From contig ML679961.1 in assembly GCA_007922225.1 (NCBI GenBank), positions 8,923,433-8,987,432 on the forward strand: DNA of 64,000 nt. Direction: 5' to 3'. Each line of letters opens with the position of its first letter. Within the stretch, counting starts at the first letter, position 1. This document shows positions 23,080 through 33,599 of the stretch, piece after piece. The notes beneath the pieces were generated by a model that searched no databases, had not been told where the DNA came from, and saw only the letters and a program-made list of their open reading frames with translations. Source of the stretch: Emydura subglobosa (taxonomy: Eukaryota > Chordata > Testudines > Chelidae). Both the position numbers and the translations under genes were made by a program.

Positions 23080-23989
23080 GTTAATAGGGTTAGACAGAGT
23101 TTTTGCTCGAAGCCTTGAGTATGGGCATAGCTGCACCTCCCCAGGAAGAGGCAGGGGAACAATCTATAACTCAATTCCTTCCCTGCTCACACCTTCATGC
23201 AGGGGAGGGGAATAATTTCCTGCAGCCCTTAATCAGGTGCTACTTACTTCTCCCTTCACAAAGACTCAGCTCTACTGGCTAGCAAGCTGGGGAAGGAAGG
23301 AGGTGGAGCCACAACTCCTGCCATTATCTGCCACCTCTCTGCTTGGGAGAGATAATGAATCCAAGTTGTGCATGGAGCCCACAGATTGCTCTGCTTGAGG
23401 GGAAGCATCTTAATTCCTCATGCAGCTGCATTAGGGCCAGTCACAGTCTAGCTCATAACGAAGAGGAGGTTTGATTGCAATGAGACAGGGGCTAGCTGTA
23501 TTCTAGGTCTCTTTTTTAGTTATTTGTATTAGCGGCTGCAGTTTTCAGGGGCAGGCCAACCATTTCTACAAACCCATTTACAGCAATGAAAAGTCACCGC
23601 TAAAAATCTGCTCTGGATTTCTGGAAGAAATGATTTTTACATCTATTTTTAAAGTACAAAGGAATTGTGGTTCCCCATGTGGCTTTTCAGCTTATGATCC
23701 CACATATTTTGTGGACTGTAAAATATGGATGTTTCCCTACTGGGTGAAATTTACTTTAAGAAATTCACAGAGCCTTGTATTAAGGGCCTTCAAAACTCTA
23801 AGTATTAAAAATATATATCCCTTATGGAAAAGTCCTAGAGAATTTAATGGAAAAGGAGAACCTTTCTATGGGGTTTTTAACCATCCCATACACTTGAATA
23901 GAGAATGATATTCCTTCCGTAGAAATCTATCAGATAGTTCAGAAGTCTCTTTCTACTGATTCAGCTGTGTCACTGTAGCATATAAGTGA
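23080..23989. other. Single-copy stretch, nothing recognised
   Basis: Mixed composition; a 92-codon open frame (23,630-23,908) has no recognisable domain. Confidence 0.4.
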
Positions 23990-24199
23990 AGACACTCCTA
24001 TGCCCTTCTCCCATCGGTGTAGTTAGTCCACCTCCACGCGAGACGGTGGGTATGTTGGCAGGAGATGCTTTCCCAACCACATAGCGCTGTCTACACTGGG
24101 GGTTAGGTCAATGTAAGTACATCTTTCAGGGGTGTGGATTTTTCACACTACTGAACGACATAGTTATAGCAACGTAGGACTGTAGTGTAGGCCTGGCCT
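23990..24199 (+). mobile_element. Harbinger-like MITE fragment
   Basis: The phrase 'ctacactgggggttaggtca', then 'atagttatagcaacgtagga' and the end 'ctgtagtgtaggcctggcc', match the interior and right end of the MITE at 20,277-20,545. The left end is missing. TGA follows the right end. Confidence 0.55.
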
Positions 24200-24872
24200 G
24201 AGTAATTTCTACAGAACACTAGTGAATTTTTAAAGAAGCCTGTTGGTGTCAACCCTGTTAAATCCCATGGGACTTTCCCCCTAGGGACAGGACAGAATAG
24301 GCACATTACAAGGAATACATACACACTCAGGGCTACATTGTAACTCACGCTGTACACCCACGCAACGGAGTAAGGAATAAAGTCTCTCTTCACCCCATTT
24401 GACAGGCTACCCAGACTTGAATCCAGGCGCATACAACAATTGGGACTATCCCGGGCTCACTCTCGCCACAGAGCGGGTGGGTGGGGATGGGCAGGGAATG
24501 GACAGAGCCTTAGCTTCTCCCCCTCTCACAGCTGAGTAGCTTACTGGTACAGGCCAGCAGCAAATAACTACTCCCTAGAACAACAGGAGGAATTGTGCCT
24601 CAGAGAAGTGCAGATTACGCACCAGTCCTTACTCGGGGCTGTGCTAAAGGTACAATCTAGCTCTGTACTGTTACCTGTGATCTTTCACAGTTAATTTGGA
24701 CACAGGAGAGGAATTTTCATTCATGGCTGTGGCAGGATGAATCTCTAATGGCCATTCTTGTGAGACAATGGCAGCTCTCACTGGCCAGTACAAGGAAGCA
24801 ACACTGATAGTCTCTCTACCAATTGGGGTAGGAACTGGTCATCTCTCCTCCTAGAGGAAAGCAAGATGCTCG
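24200..24872. other. Single-copy stretch, nothing recognised
   Basis: No repeat ends or domains seen. Confidence 0.4.
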
Positions 24873-25484
24873 ACTGCAATAATAATAATAAATATTTAGC
24901 ACTTACGGGGCACCTTTTATCTGAGGATCTCAAAGCACTTTACAAACATTTATTTCATAAAAAACCTATACAAGGTTCTAGGCTCCCCAGCATGTAATTA
25001 ATATTAAACACAGAACCCCACTGGCATTAAAATGGTTATTCAGACAGGAATATTGCCAGCCAACTACATCAAAGATCCTTTCCACCCCTTCATTGTTCTG
25101 AGAAACTCACCTTTAACCCCCTCCAAAACCTTATCAGATAGACGTCTTCTTAGGAGAAAAATCTTCCGAGGCGCCATCTTCTGACCCACCCCTCTAATCC
25201 TCCATGTTTAATTCACAAGGAGCCTGACTCAAAGCTCACTGCAGTCAAAGAGTCTTTCCAATTACTTCAATGAGCTTTGGCTCTGCCCCCAAGACATTTC
25301 AATATGCAGGTAACATGAAGCAAATTGCAGGATCTCTGGTAGTCCTGGACCACATGGACCTTAGTTACACAATAGCCCTGTGAGCTAGGTAAGTACGCTA
25401 TCTATTTGAGAGGCAAGTTGAGGCACAGGGACATTAAATGACTTGCCAACATCACCCAGCAAGTCAGTGGCAGAGCGAGGAATT
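24873..25484 (-). mobile_element. SINE remnant in two pieces, antisense
   Basis: The left piece (24,873-24,965) reads 'aataataataaatatttagc' and 'gatctcaaagcactttacaa', a familiar antisense SINE/L2 tail. The right piece (25,362-25,484) reads 'gaggcacagggacattaaat' and 'cagcaagtcagtggcagagc', the antisense MIR-type core. About 400 bases of unrecognised DNA separate them, either an insertion or the merging of two SINEs. The right piece is cut by the CR1 that follows. Confidence 0.5.
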
Positions 25485-26627
25485 ATAGAATCATAGACTG
25501 GAAGGGCCCCCAAACAGTCATCTAGTCCAGTCCCCTGCACGTATGGCAGGACCAAGCATTATCTAGACCATCCCTGACAGGTGTTTGTCTCACCTGCTCT
25601 TAAAAATCTCCAATGATGGAGATTCCACAACCTCCCTAGGCAATTTATTCCAGTACTGAACTACCCTGACAGTTGGGAAGTTTTTCCTAATGTCCAATTT
25701 AAACTGCTCTTGCTGCAATTTAAGCCCATTGCTTCTGGTCCTGTCCTCAGAGGTTTATGGACAATTTTTCTCCCGCCTCCTTGTAACAACCTTTTATGTA
25801 CCTGAAAACTGTTATCATGCCCCCTCCCCCCCCAGTCCTCTCTTCTCCAGACTAAACAAACCCTTTTTTTTCAATCTTCCTCCATAACTCATGTTTTCTA
25901 GACTTTAACCATTTTTGTTGTTCTTCTCTGGACTTTCTCCAATATGTCCACATCTTTCCTGAAATGTGCACCCAGAACTGGACACAATACTCCAGTTGAG
26001 GCCTGATCAGCACACAGTAGAGCAGAAGAATTACTACTCGTGTCGTACTTACAACACTCCTGCTACATCCCAGAATGATGTTTGCTTTTTTGCAACAGTG
26101 TTACACTGTTGACTCATATTTAACTTGTGATCCACAATGACCCCCAGATCCCTTTCCGCAGTACTCCTTCCTAGGCAGTCACTTCTCATTTTGTATGTGT
26201 GCAATTGATGGTTCCTTCCTAAGTGGAGTACTTTGCATTTGTCCGTATTGAATTTCATCCTATTTACTTCAGACCATATCTCCAGTTTGTCCAAATCATT
26301 TTGAATTTTAATCCTATCCTCCAAAGCACTTGCAACTCCTCCCAGCTTGGTACCACCCACAAACTTTATAAGTGTACTCTCTATGCCATTATCTAAATCA
26401 TGGATGAAGATATTGAATAGAATGGGACCTACAACTGATCTCTGTGGGTTCCCACTCAATATGCCTTTCCATTTTGACTGTGAACCACTGATAACTACTC
26501 TCTGGGAATGGTTTTCCAACCAGTTATGCACCCACCTTATAGTAGCTCCACCTAGCTTGTATTTCCCTAGTTTGTTTATGAGAAGGTCATGTGAGACAGT
26601 ATCAAAAGCCTTACTAAAGTCAAGATA
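25485..26627 (-). mobile_element. CR1 LINE, antisense, about 1.1 kb with RT remnant
   Basis: It opens with 'atagaatcatagactggaag' (antisense CR1 tail). Reading the minus strand, 26,531-26,049 keeps the CR1 reverse transcriptase C-terminal half: GPILFNIFIHDLDNGIES, then a broken catalytic block FVGGTKLGG where the family has FADDTKLGG, then DLGVIVDHKLNMSQQC. Loss of both catalytic Asp residues and several breaks make it a fossil. The 5' side is truncated at about 26,627 in the middle of ORF2. Confidence 0.9.
26049..26531 (-). pseudogene. CR1 ORF2 reverse transcriptase fragment
   Basis: This is a 160-codon minus-strand frame, one of the longer open frames in the window. Its motifs are those of CR1 ORF2 palm and thumb regions (GPILFNIF, TKLGG, EIWSEVNRMKFNTDKCKVLH, ERDLGVIVDHKLNMS). 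Both Asp residues of the catalytic DD pair are replaced by Gly (FVGG), so no activity is possible. The complete ORF2 in this family is usually around 900-1,000 residues, so this is a small remnant. Confidence 0.85.
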
Positions 26628-27060
26628 TAAGGAATAAGGCAGTATGAGGTGAAAAGAGAATTAAGAACAAAGCGCACGACTATTATCGCATGATACAAAT
26701 TATTTACTTCATTTTACAAAAAAGTATCATGAGCTTCATTGCTCGTTTCCCCACTTGCCAAAGGCTGATCAGAGAGGGAGGAACCATCTCTTTGTGGGTT
26801 CATGGGGCAAGAATGTATGTGCTCTCATAGCCAAGCTAAGTGTGTGTGGTATGGTAGGGGGTCAACACATCTTTCCCCACCTCCGATGTTCCTCTCCTCT
26901 GCTCCACACACACAGGCACTATAGTGTGCCCATCAGGCTGGGAAACACTGCACTTCCAAATAACAGCTCATCGAAACCCAACTGGCTCCCTATCCACTCT
27001 GCCTTTCCTTGTGAATGGATGCAAATTTCAAAAACAGGTTCCCTGGGAGTCATGAAAGAA
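26628..27060. other. Single-copy spacer between two CR1 elements
   Basis: Unrecognised DNA; a 135-codon frame at 26,755-27,162 runs into the CR1 and has no domain. Confidence 0.4.
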
Positions 27061-28036
27061 TCACAGAATCATAGAAATGTAGGGCTGGAAGGGACTTCAA
27101 GAGGTCATCTAGTCCAGGCCCTTGCACTGAGGGAAGACCAAGTAAACCTAGACCATCCCTGACAAGCGTTTGTCTGGTTTTAAAAACCTCCAATGACCGG
27201 GATTCCACAACCTCACTTACAGTTCTACAACTTATCCTGATAGAAAGTTTTTCCTAATATCTAACTTAAATTTAGATTAGCATTTTACTTCCTGTCCTAC
27301 CTTCAGTGGACATAGAGAACAATTGATCACCACCCTCTTTTTAAAAGCCCTTAATATATTTGAAGACTGTTATCAGGTCCCCCCTCAGTCTTCTTTTTCC
27401 AAGACTAAACATACACACTTTAAGCCTTGTATCATTTTTGTTCCCTCCTCTGCATTCTCTCTAGTTTGTCCATATCTTTCTTAAAGTGTGGTGTCCAAAA
27501 CTGAACACAATGCTCCAGCTGACGTCTCACCGGTGCCGAGTAGAACAGAACAATTACCTCCCGTGTCTTACATACAATGCTCCTGTTAACGCATCCCAGA
27601 ATGATATTAGCATTTTCTGCAGCTGCATCACATGGTTGACTCATATTCAATTTGTGATCCACAGTAACCCCCAGATCTTTTTCTGCAGTATTACTGCTTT
27701 GACAGTGATTCCCCATTTTCATAGAATCATAGAAATGGAGGGCTGGAAGGAACCTCAAGAGGTCATCAAGTCTAGCCCCCTACACTGAGGAAGGATGAAA
27801 TAAACCTAAACCATCCCTTTTGTACATTTGATTTTTCCTTCCTGTAGTACTTGCATTTTTACTGAATTTCAATTTGCTGATTTCAGACCAGTTCTCCAAA
27901 TTATCAAGGTCCTTTTGAATTCTAACCCTGTTGTCCAAAGTGTTTGCAATGCCTCCCAGCTTGATGTCATCCTCAAATTTTATATGCTTACTCTCTACCC
28001 CATTATCCAAGTTATTAATGAAAATGAATGACAATA
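27061..28036 (-). mobile_element. CR1 LINE, antisense, with a nested CR1 tail
   Basis: The antisense tail 'tcacagaatcatagaaatgt' opens the element. The minus strand carries CR1 ORF2 C-terminal motifs in two parts: 27,758-27,432 (EKDLGVTVDHKLNMSQPC, then EHCVQFWTPHFKKDMDKLE) and 28,034-27,780 (FINNLDNGVESKHIKF, EDDIKLGG). A second CR1 tail at 27,719-27,821 separates the two parts. Confidence 0.9.
27719..27821 (-). mobile_element. Short CR1 3' tail nested in an older CR1
   Basis: The CR1 tail 'tcatagaatcatagaaatgg' and 'agggctggaaggaacctcaa' appears a second time in the middle of the CR1 at 27,061-28,036. It sits between two segments ('tgattccccattttc' and 'ttttgtacatttgattt') that are contiguous in the parent family. 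The parent's reading frame continues on either side. It is a strongly 5'-truncated later insertion in the same orientation. Confidence 0.85.
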
Positions 28037-28206
28037 TTGACCAGTGACAGCAGAGATAGCATCATTCTCTATAATAACATGACACCAAAGAAGCAGTGGA
28101 CCCAGAGCCCTAAATGCACTACAAAGCTTAGTCTCCATGAAGGAAAGAACTCACTACAGTACTAAGAACAGAGCCAAGTGACTCACAGCAAGTCAGTTGA
28201 AACCAC

Positions 28207-28510
28207 TGGATGGTTTTATGATTAAGGAACAGGATTAGGACTCAGGAGATCTCGGTTAATTTCCTAGCGCTGCTGCAGCCTTCCTGTACGACCTTGGGTA
28301 AGTCACTTTACCTTGCTGTGCCTCAGTTCCCCATCTAAGAAATGGGAATAATAAAATTTCCTTTCTCCCGTGCTTTATGTCTCATCTCGTCTGTTTAGAC
28401 TGTAAGCTCTTCCAGGCAGGAACACCTCACACTAGGGGTACATACACCGCAAGGCCCTGATCTCAGCTGGGGGCTCCAGGTATTATTATAACACTAATAA
28501 TTAACAATTA
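28207..28510 (+). mobile_element. MIR-type SINE, near full length
   Basis: The text 'aggattaggactcaggagat', 'gaccttgggtaagtcacttt', 'tgtgcctcagttccccatct' and 'agactgtaagctcttccagg' runs in the order of a MIR body plus L2-like tail, ending in an AT-rich 'attattataacactaataat'. Plus orientation. Confidence 0.85.
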
Positions 28511-28822
28511 TTATTAAAAATATTTTCTGGGATGCTTAGACAATATGAGAATCTAGCATCCTGCACCACTTCAAATATGAAGATACTATCCATTTCCACT
28601 GCAGTTCAAAGAAACACCAGGTTACTTAGTGAGGAGAATACAGAAGACGTTTCTCTGACGATACTCATTAGAAAGCTAATCACATGTTTTTCGTAGGGAT
28701 ATTTTATTAGGCTGATGCTGTTTTCCCATTTAAGATGTAATCTATTCAATAAGAAAGCAGAGGAACCAAGCAAATTAGCATGTTCCATGCTCTTCAGATT
28801 GCCTGGTAATTACACTTACTAG
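28511..28822. other. Single-copy stretch, nothing recognised
   Basis: AT-rich DNA between a MIR and a Harbinger-type end. Confidence 0.4.
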
Positions 28823-29125
28823 GGCCTGGTCTACGCTGACAATGTAGGTGGATATAATGTGGCTTACATCGACCACGTAAAGTATGTGTCTCCACTGTCA
28901 TATCAGTTCCACCTACCTAATTGGTGGTAAAATTCGACTTAAGTAAAACCACCCCCTACAAGTGGCGTAGCGCTGAATTCGAATTCTATGGTTGAATGAG
29001 CATCAGTGTAGGCAGAATGCAATGTAAATCGACATCATTGGCCTCCGGAAGGTATCCCATAATGCTCTGTTGTGACCGCTCTGGACATTTTCACTCTGCT
29101 GCACCGCGGCCATGTGCATAGGAAA
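28823..29125 (+). mobile_element. Harbinger-like element, left end
   Basis: After a TAG trinucleotide the text reads GGCCTGGTCTACGCTGAC, the same class of end as the MITEs in this window. It goes on through 'ccctacaagtggcgtagcgc' (also found in the MITE at 19,346) and 'ggtatcccataatgctctg', a phrase I associate with larger turtle Harbinger copies. The right end is not found; the retroviral LTR begins 15 bases further on. Confidence 0.6.
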
Positions 29126-29139
29126 TAGCTCCTCCCCTC

Positions 29140-30178
29140 TGTAGCCTGATTTTATGGTTATTAATTTATTGAATAGGGTAATAGGTTTGCCAATTAATCT
29201 GATTAAAGGATTATGAGGTTCGTATCATTAATCAGGCTTCAGGTGAATTTTATAAGGACCCTGGACATAGGAAAAATTCCAGTGCTAAACAATATTTGTA
29301 TAATTTATAAATTTATTGAGATAACATAAAATAATAAACAAATGACTGATATAGAGAAAATAAAATGAATAATCAAATGGATAATGGATTAATACAATCT
29401 CAAAATTTAAAGACTTATTTGATATATATATCTATAATATGCTTTAAACTAATATACTCACACCCTTCCTGGACTTGGTTGAAAGAGATGTCTAATTTCT
29501 CAAGTTGGAGTTGAGTGGAATAAGCACTGCTTCAAAGCTAAGAGCTATAAGCTAAGACTAACATTACAACATGACAACTTTAAGAATATAAAATGAAAGA
29601 ATGAATCTTAACACTAAATAAAACTTCAAGCAGGGGTAGCTGACAGTCAACTGCCCCAATGAGCTGGATTTGATCTTTCTTATACCCCCAAGAATATGGA
29701 TCCTCCTTCCCGGCCCATACTTGGCCTTTCCACCTCCAAACTTTTGGGATACATTTAATCTATTGGCTACTAGGTTCGTACGTATTATTGATGTATCCAC
29801 ATCCTTTTCCAGGTGGTCTTTTATCTCACCTTTATTATTTCTAGCTTATTGTGGGTTCTGTGATGTTCTTGTAAAGTTTCTTGGGCGTAACCAGGGACAG
29901 CCCCTTCCCTTTTTAATGTCCCTTGACTTGTCTAGGGTAAAGGTTATGACCATATATGTCTTATCCTGTTATACATTGATACTTATCTAAGCCAAAGGTT
30001 GAATATATATACATATATACTAACGGTAGCTGTCATCCAGGATGTGGTCTGGAAGGCACTTTGCATTACAGCTGAATAAAATATCTAATTTTATTATTTA
30101 ATCACACAATCATATCAAAATATAAAAAAAATATCTCTAATAATAATGCAAACAAGCAGGCTAGTTCTATAGGCTACA
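29140..30178 (-). mobile_element. Retroviral LTR (3' LTR, minus strand)
   Basis: Read on the minus strand the LTR starts TGTAGCC (30,178) and ends GGCTACA (29,140), a perfect 7-bp terminal inverted repeat with the TG...CA rule, 1,039 bp long. It is AT-rich, with TATA-type text near 29,420-29,445 and an AATAAA on the minus strand at 29,164-29,169. Just upstream on the minus strand lies CAAAAGGGGGTTT, a fitting polypurine tract. Env remnants lie further upstream, so this is the 3' LTR of the retrovirus at 30,179-31,020. The 5' LTR is not in the window. Confidence 0.75.
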
Positions 30179-30191
30179 AAACCCCCTTTTG
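30179..30191 (-). promoter_or_regulatory. Retroviral polypurine tract
   Basis: On the minus strand CAAAAGGGGGTTT directly precedes the TGTAGCC start of the LTR. This is the place and composition expected for the plus-strand primer of reverse transcription. Confidence 0.65.
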
Positions 30192-30299
30192 ACGGGGTGG
30201 TTGCATAATAAACCCCATCACACAATATGGGTCTGAATGGTTAGTTGTTTGAGGGAATAATTTCCTCATTTCTTCATACTGCTCGCGGAGGAGGAAGAG

Positions 30300-31020
30300 T
30301 ATTATAGTGATCTGTACTCCGGTACCTGACCATCATGGAGACATATTTGTCTTGATCAGAATTTTGTCCCTCATTGGGTCTGAAATTTTGCTTGTATTTA
30401 TTAATTTTATACTGCATGAATCCCAATAGGACAAAGATAATTTCTATTGCAATTCCCGTAATTTGACTTTTACTGAGGGAACTTTAAGTTTTAGTAATTT
30501 GGGTCAGACATAATGGTAGTAATGTTTTCAAAGATGGGAATAGGAGAGATTGCTTGATTTCCAATCAACACTGGTTGTTTTGGAGTAAAACAAAAATTTT
30601 GGGTCTGTGACCTGACACTTCAAGCGACCATAGTGATACTTCTTTTGGTTAGTTACCACGCAAAATTGACCATTTCCAGCATAGGACACCTTCTTTGGAG
30701 CTTTCCATGTTATCAGCCTCACCAGGCATAAGAAAAACGATATGTTTTGTGATTCTCCCTGGAATCCACACGACAGTATTTGTTTCAAATACATCACAGC
30801 TACAAATGTACTGAAGCCCTTTTTCAGAGCAACAGGCCATTTGTGGAAGTCTAAGTCCGAGTGTGAGATTATCACAGGAGGCACATTGACACTTTCTCTG
30901 CAGATGTTATCTTCTAGGTGACCTATGGACTGGACAACTGCCAATTGCTTGTACACATCCTTGTTTGAATCAAACATTGAGTGAATGAGACATACAAGGA
31001 TGAATGAGACATACAAGGAT
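30300..31020 (-). pseudogene. env: Endogenous retrovirus env remnant
   Basis: Two envelope-like pieces lie just upstream of a polypurine tract and LTR. The first (31,016-30,528, 162 codons) shows an FC...Y..G...C pattern seen in retroviral surface-subunit ends. The second, in another frame (about 30,480-30,290), reads as a hydrophobic membrane span (IAIEIIFVLLGFM) followed by a basic, Tyr-containing tail ending at a stop. Stops and a frame change separate them, and most of the fusion-subunit ectodomain appears to be missing. A 19-bp tandem duplication lies at the start of the first piece. Position relative to the LTR supports env strongly; the retroviral class is not determined. Confidence 0.6.
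30982..31019. repeat. 19-bp tandem duplication
   Basis: The 19-mer tgaatgagacatacaagga occurs twice head to tail with no mismatch (30,982-31,000 and 31,001-31,019). It lies at the N-terminal edge of the env-like open frame. Since 19 is not a multiple of three it changes the reading frame relative to the single-copy state. Confidence 0.95.
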
Positions 31021-31139
31021 CATGCCATTGTACCATTTTTTTTTTTTGGAAAGAACAGTCTTGGGTGGGGTGTGGTGTCACAGATTCCATATGTCTTATT
31101 GTTTTTAATGATAAATGCTGGCAAAGATCACTGCCCCCC

Positions 31140-31223
31140 ATTCACTCCCCTTCCCCCGGCGCACTGCTGACTGGACACAGCCAGGTCCCCTTCCAGTTGA
31201 AAACCAGACACCTGGCAACCCTA
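31140..31223 (-). mobile_element. hAT-type end fragment
   Basis: The reverse complement begins TAGGGTTGCCAGGTGTCTGG and goes on 'ttttcaactggaaggggacc', one terminus of a widespread family whose ends read TAGGGTT(A/G)CCA. Only this end is seen. Confidence 0.5.
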
Positions 31224-31335
31224 GTGGGGGGGATCAGGGTGAGCAGGTCTGTGCTGGTGCCTCTGGGTCTGGAGTGGGTACCGCCAGCGCTGCTGTTCAG
31301 GCTCCTGAATGCTTGGCTCAATGAGACAGCATGCT

Positions 31336-31446
31336 GACACATACACTCACACAACACACACAATTTCACACACCACTCTCTCCCACACTCCCCCAACACA
31401 CACACATACACACTGTCACTCTCTCACACACACAACTCCCCCAACA

Positions 31447-31491
<45 letters not shown>

Positions 31492-31562
31492 ACTCTACCC
31501 CAACACACTCTCTCTCTCTCTCTCACTCACACACACTCCCCCAACACTCTGTCTCATACACA
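31336..31562. repeat. Complex (CA)n/(CT)n microsatellite
   Basis: Alternating runs of acacacac, ctctctct and 'ccccaacac' extend for about 225 bases. They generate long Thr/His/Ser/Leu-rich open frames on the plus strand that have no coding meaning. Confidence 0.95.
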
Positions 31563-33599
31563 CATTATTGTTGCTGCTGTTGCTGTTATTTATTGGTACT
31601 TCTTGTCAAAATGCGCACGGCACATATATTCTCTGTAATTTTATTCTTTCAGAATTCGTTAAGGATTACAGCACTGTTATTTTAGTTTTTTGACTGGTCT
31701 GTGCATTTCATAATTTTATTTCTCTCTTATGCTTACATTTAATTCTTTGAGTAGTGATTTCCAAAATGCCTCACCTGTCTGAGCTGGAGTAATTATCATT
31801 ATTACTTTTATTACCATATTGTTCTTTATTCTTTATTCAAAGTGGTACAATCTAATAACCGTACTATTCTAGAACATAAATTTAGCTTGTACTCACCTTG
31901 ACAATGCCAGTTTAAAAATAATTAGCTAAACACATAACTTTAGGCACCATGCTGATGAAAGCCGCTTATCTGGTATTTTTAGTTACATCTGTAAAATAAC
32001 TTAAAATTCATACAAAAATAAATGCAGTTTGCCGGTTTCAAGTCTGACACTAGTAGTAATGAAGACTGGCCTTGCCCGTGTGGCTGCCCAGTTGAAGGAG
32101 AGAAGGCACGAGGCTTTGTCCTTCGCACAAGACCCAGCCTGAGCACACAGGTCGCTCCTCACCAGTGCCTCAAGTGACTAGCCGCCTCAAAAAGAGGCAG
32201 GGCCATGGCTGCAGAGAGGGGTGCCTATAGCTCACCTATCAGGGTACTCTTGCTGCCCCTTTGCACATGGGAACACAATGGCCCTTTGCACTTCTACTAG
32301 GACAGTGAGGTTCCATGATGCCCCCACTGTGGGTCTGAGTCCAATAATAAGTACCCAGCTTCTGTGGATATGAATGTTAAGTGGCCACCAGTGGTCCACA
32401 GAGCAGTTTGAAGGCCACTGCATGAGAGGAGAGCAGTAAATAGGACTAAATACACATAGGTAAGGACCCTAATGGCGGCAGATGGGATGACTACGGTCCA
32501 ACGAGGGCATGTTCTGAGAATTGTTCTAGATAGCTCACATGGCGGCCGTGAGTAGCCAAGGGTACCACTACAGACTGCAACTCATCACTTTGGCCCTTGG
32601 ATCCATGGGCCTCTGTCTCCTACTGATCTCAACGGAAGATAGAACAGTTCCTAGGAAAAGGGAAATTAAACTACAAATAACACTCAGACTAAGCCCACAC
32701 AGCTGCTAGTGTCCCGGTACGCTCACAAAAGCCAGAAAAAGCTCAGAGGTAAGGTAAGGCTTGTAGCACTCCAACTTTAACCCACTGGATTCAGGGAGGG
32801 CAACACTTCTACAGAGCATCATTCGCCACTTTGAGCAATAGCTACACACAGTGCCTGGTGAAAGGTGCTGAGCACTTACAGCACTCACTGGGTCAAATCC
32901 AAAGGTCCTTAGTTTCTAACTCTACACCCGTTGGGAGTTTTGCTTGAGTAACGACTGTGTAAAAACTGAGGCAGGATCTCTGGATTTAATCCAATGGGAG
33001 ATGGTGTTGCTCAGCACCTGTTAGACAAAGTTAAAGAAAGCAGCATGACATTTCACCCTAAATCTACAGACCAATTTTTTCTCCGGTGTAACTCCACTGG
33101 AGTCAATGGAGTTACACAAGAGGATGACTTTGAATTCTTGGAGTAGGGTAGGGAGTAACACCAGGGGCTCGTTGCAAATGCAGCCTTTGTAGTGCTGATT
33201 TTTTTTTTTTAATGTTTCCTCTACAAATCTCTCTTGCTTCACCCACCGCAAAGTGTTCCACTGTGGAAACTCAGGCTGAGCAGCATGACCGTTACCCCCC
33301 TTTCAATGCATTCATGTTAAAATACGTGTGGAAAGAAAAAATCTTCACTTGCCAGCTTTTGATGCAACCTAGAAAGAAACAGCTCAGAAGAGTTCCTTTT
33401 TCCTAAGCAATGAAATTCGTGGTAAAGCACCATCTTGGTCGTTCCCAAAGAGATTCATTTACAAAGATCAGTATAGGGGAGGCTCATTTGGTCTCCCGAG
33501 ATGTATCTCATCCTCTGACAATTCACTGAGACCTTTGCTGTATCTAGCTATATGTGTATAATTATCTGCTCTGATACCTGAGCTTCAATGCAGCAGCCT
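31563..33599. other. Mostly single-copy stretch with old repeat words
   Basis: Nothing recognised apart from the phrases 'ttgggagttttgcttgagta' (about 32,931) and 'gtaactccactggagtcaat' with 'ggagttaca' (about 33,089-33,116), short palindromic words of an old dispersed family. Confidence 0.4.

Noticed and set aside
23630..23908. 92-codon plus-strand open frame with a fairly protein-like composition
   Set aside because: No recognisable domain or exon boundary signals; kept as unexplained single-copy DNA.
26755..27162. 135-codon plus-strand open frame
   Set aside because: Its last third is antisense CR1 tail and there is no domain; chance frame.
31309..31693. Thr/His/Ser/Leu-repeat open frames
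   Set aside because: They are translations of the (CA)n/(CT)n microsatellite.
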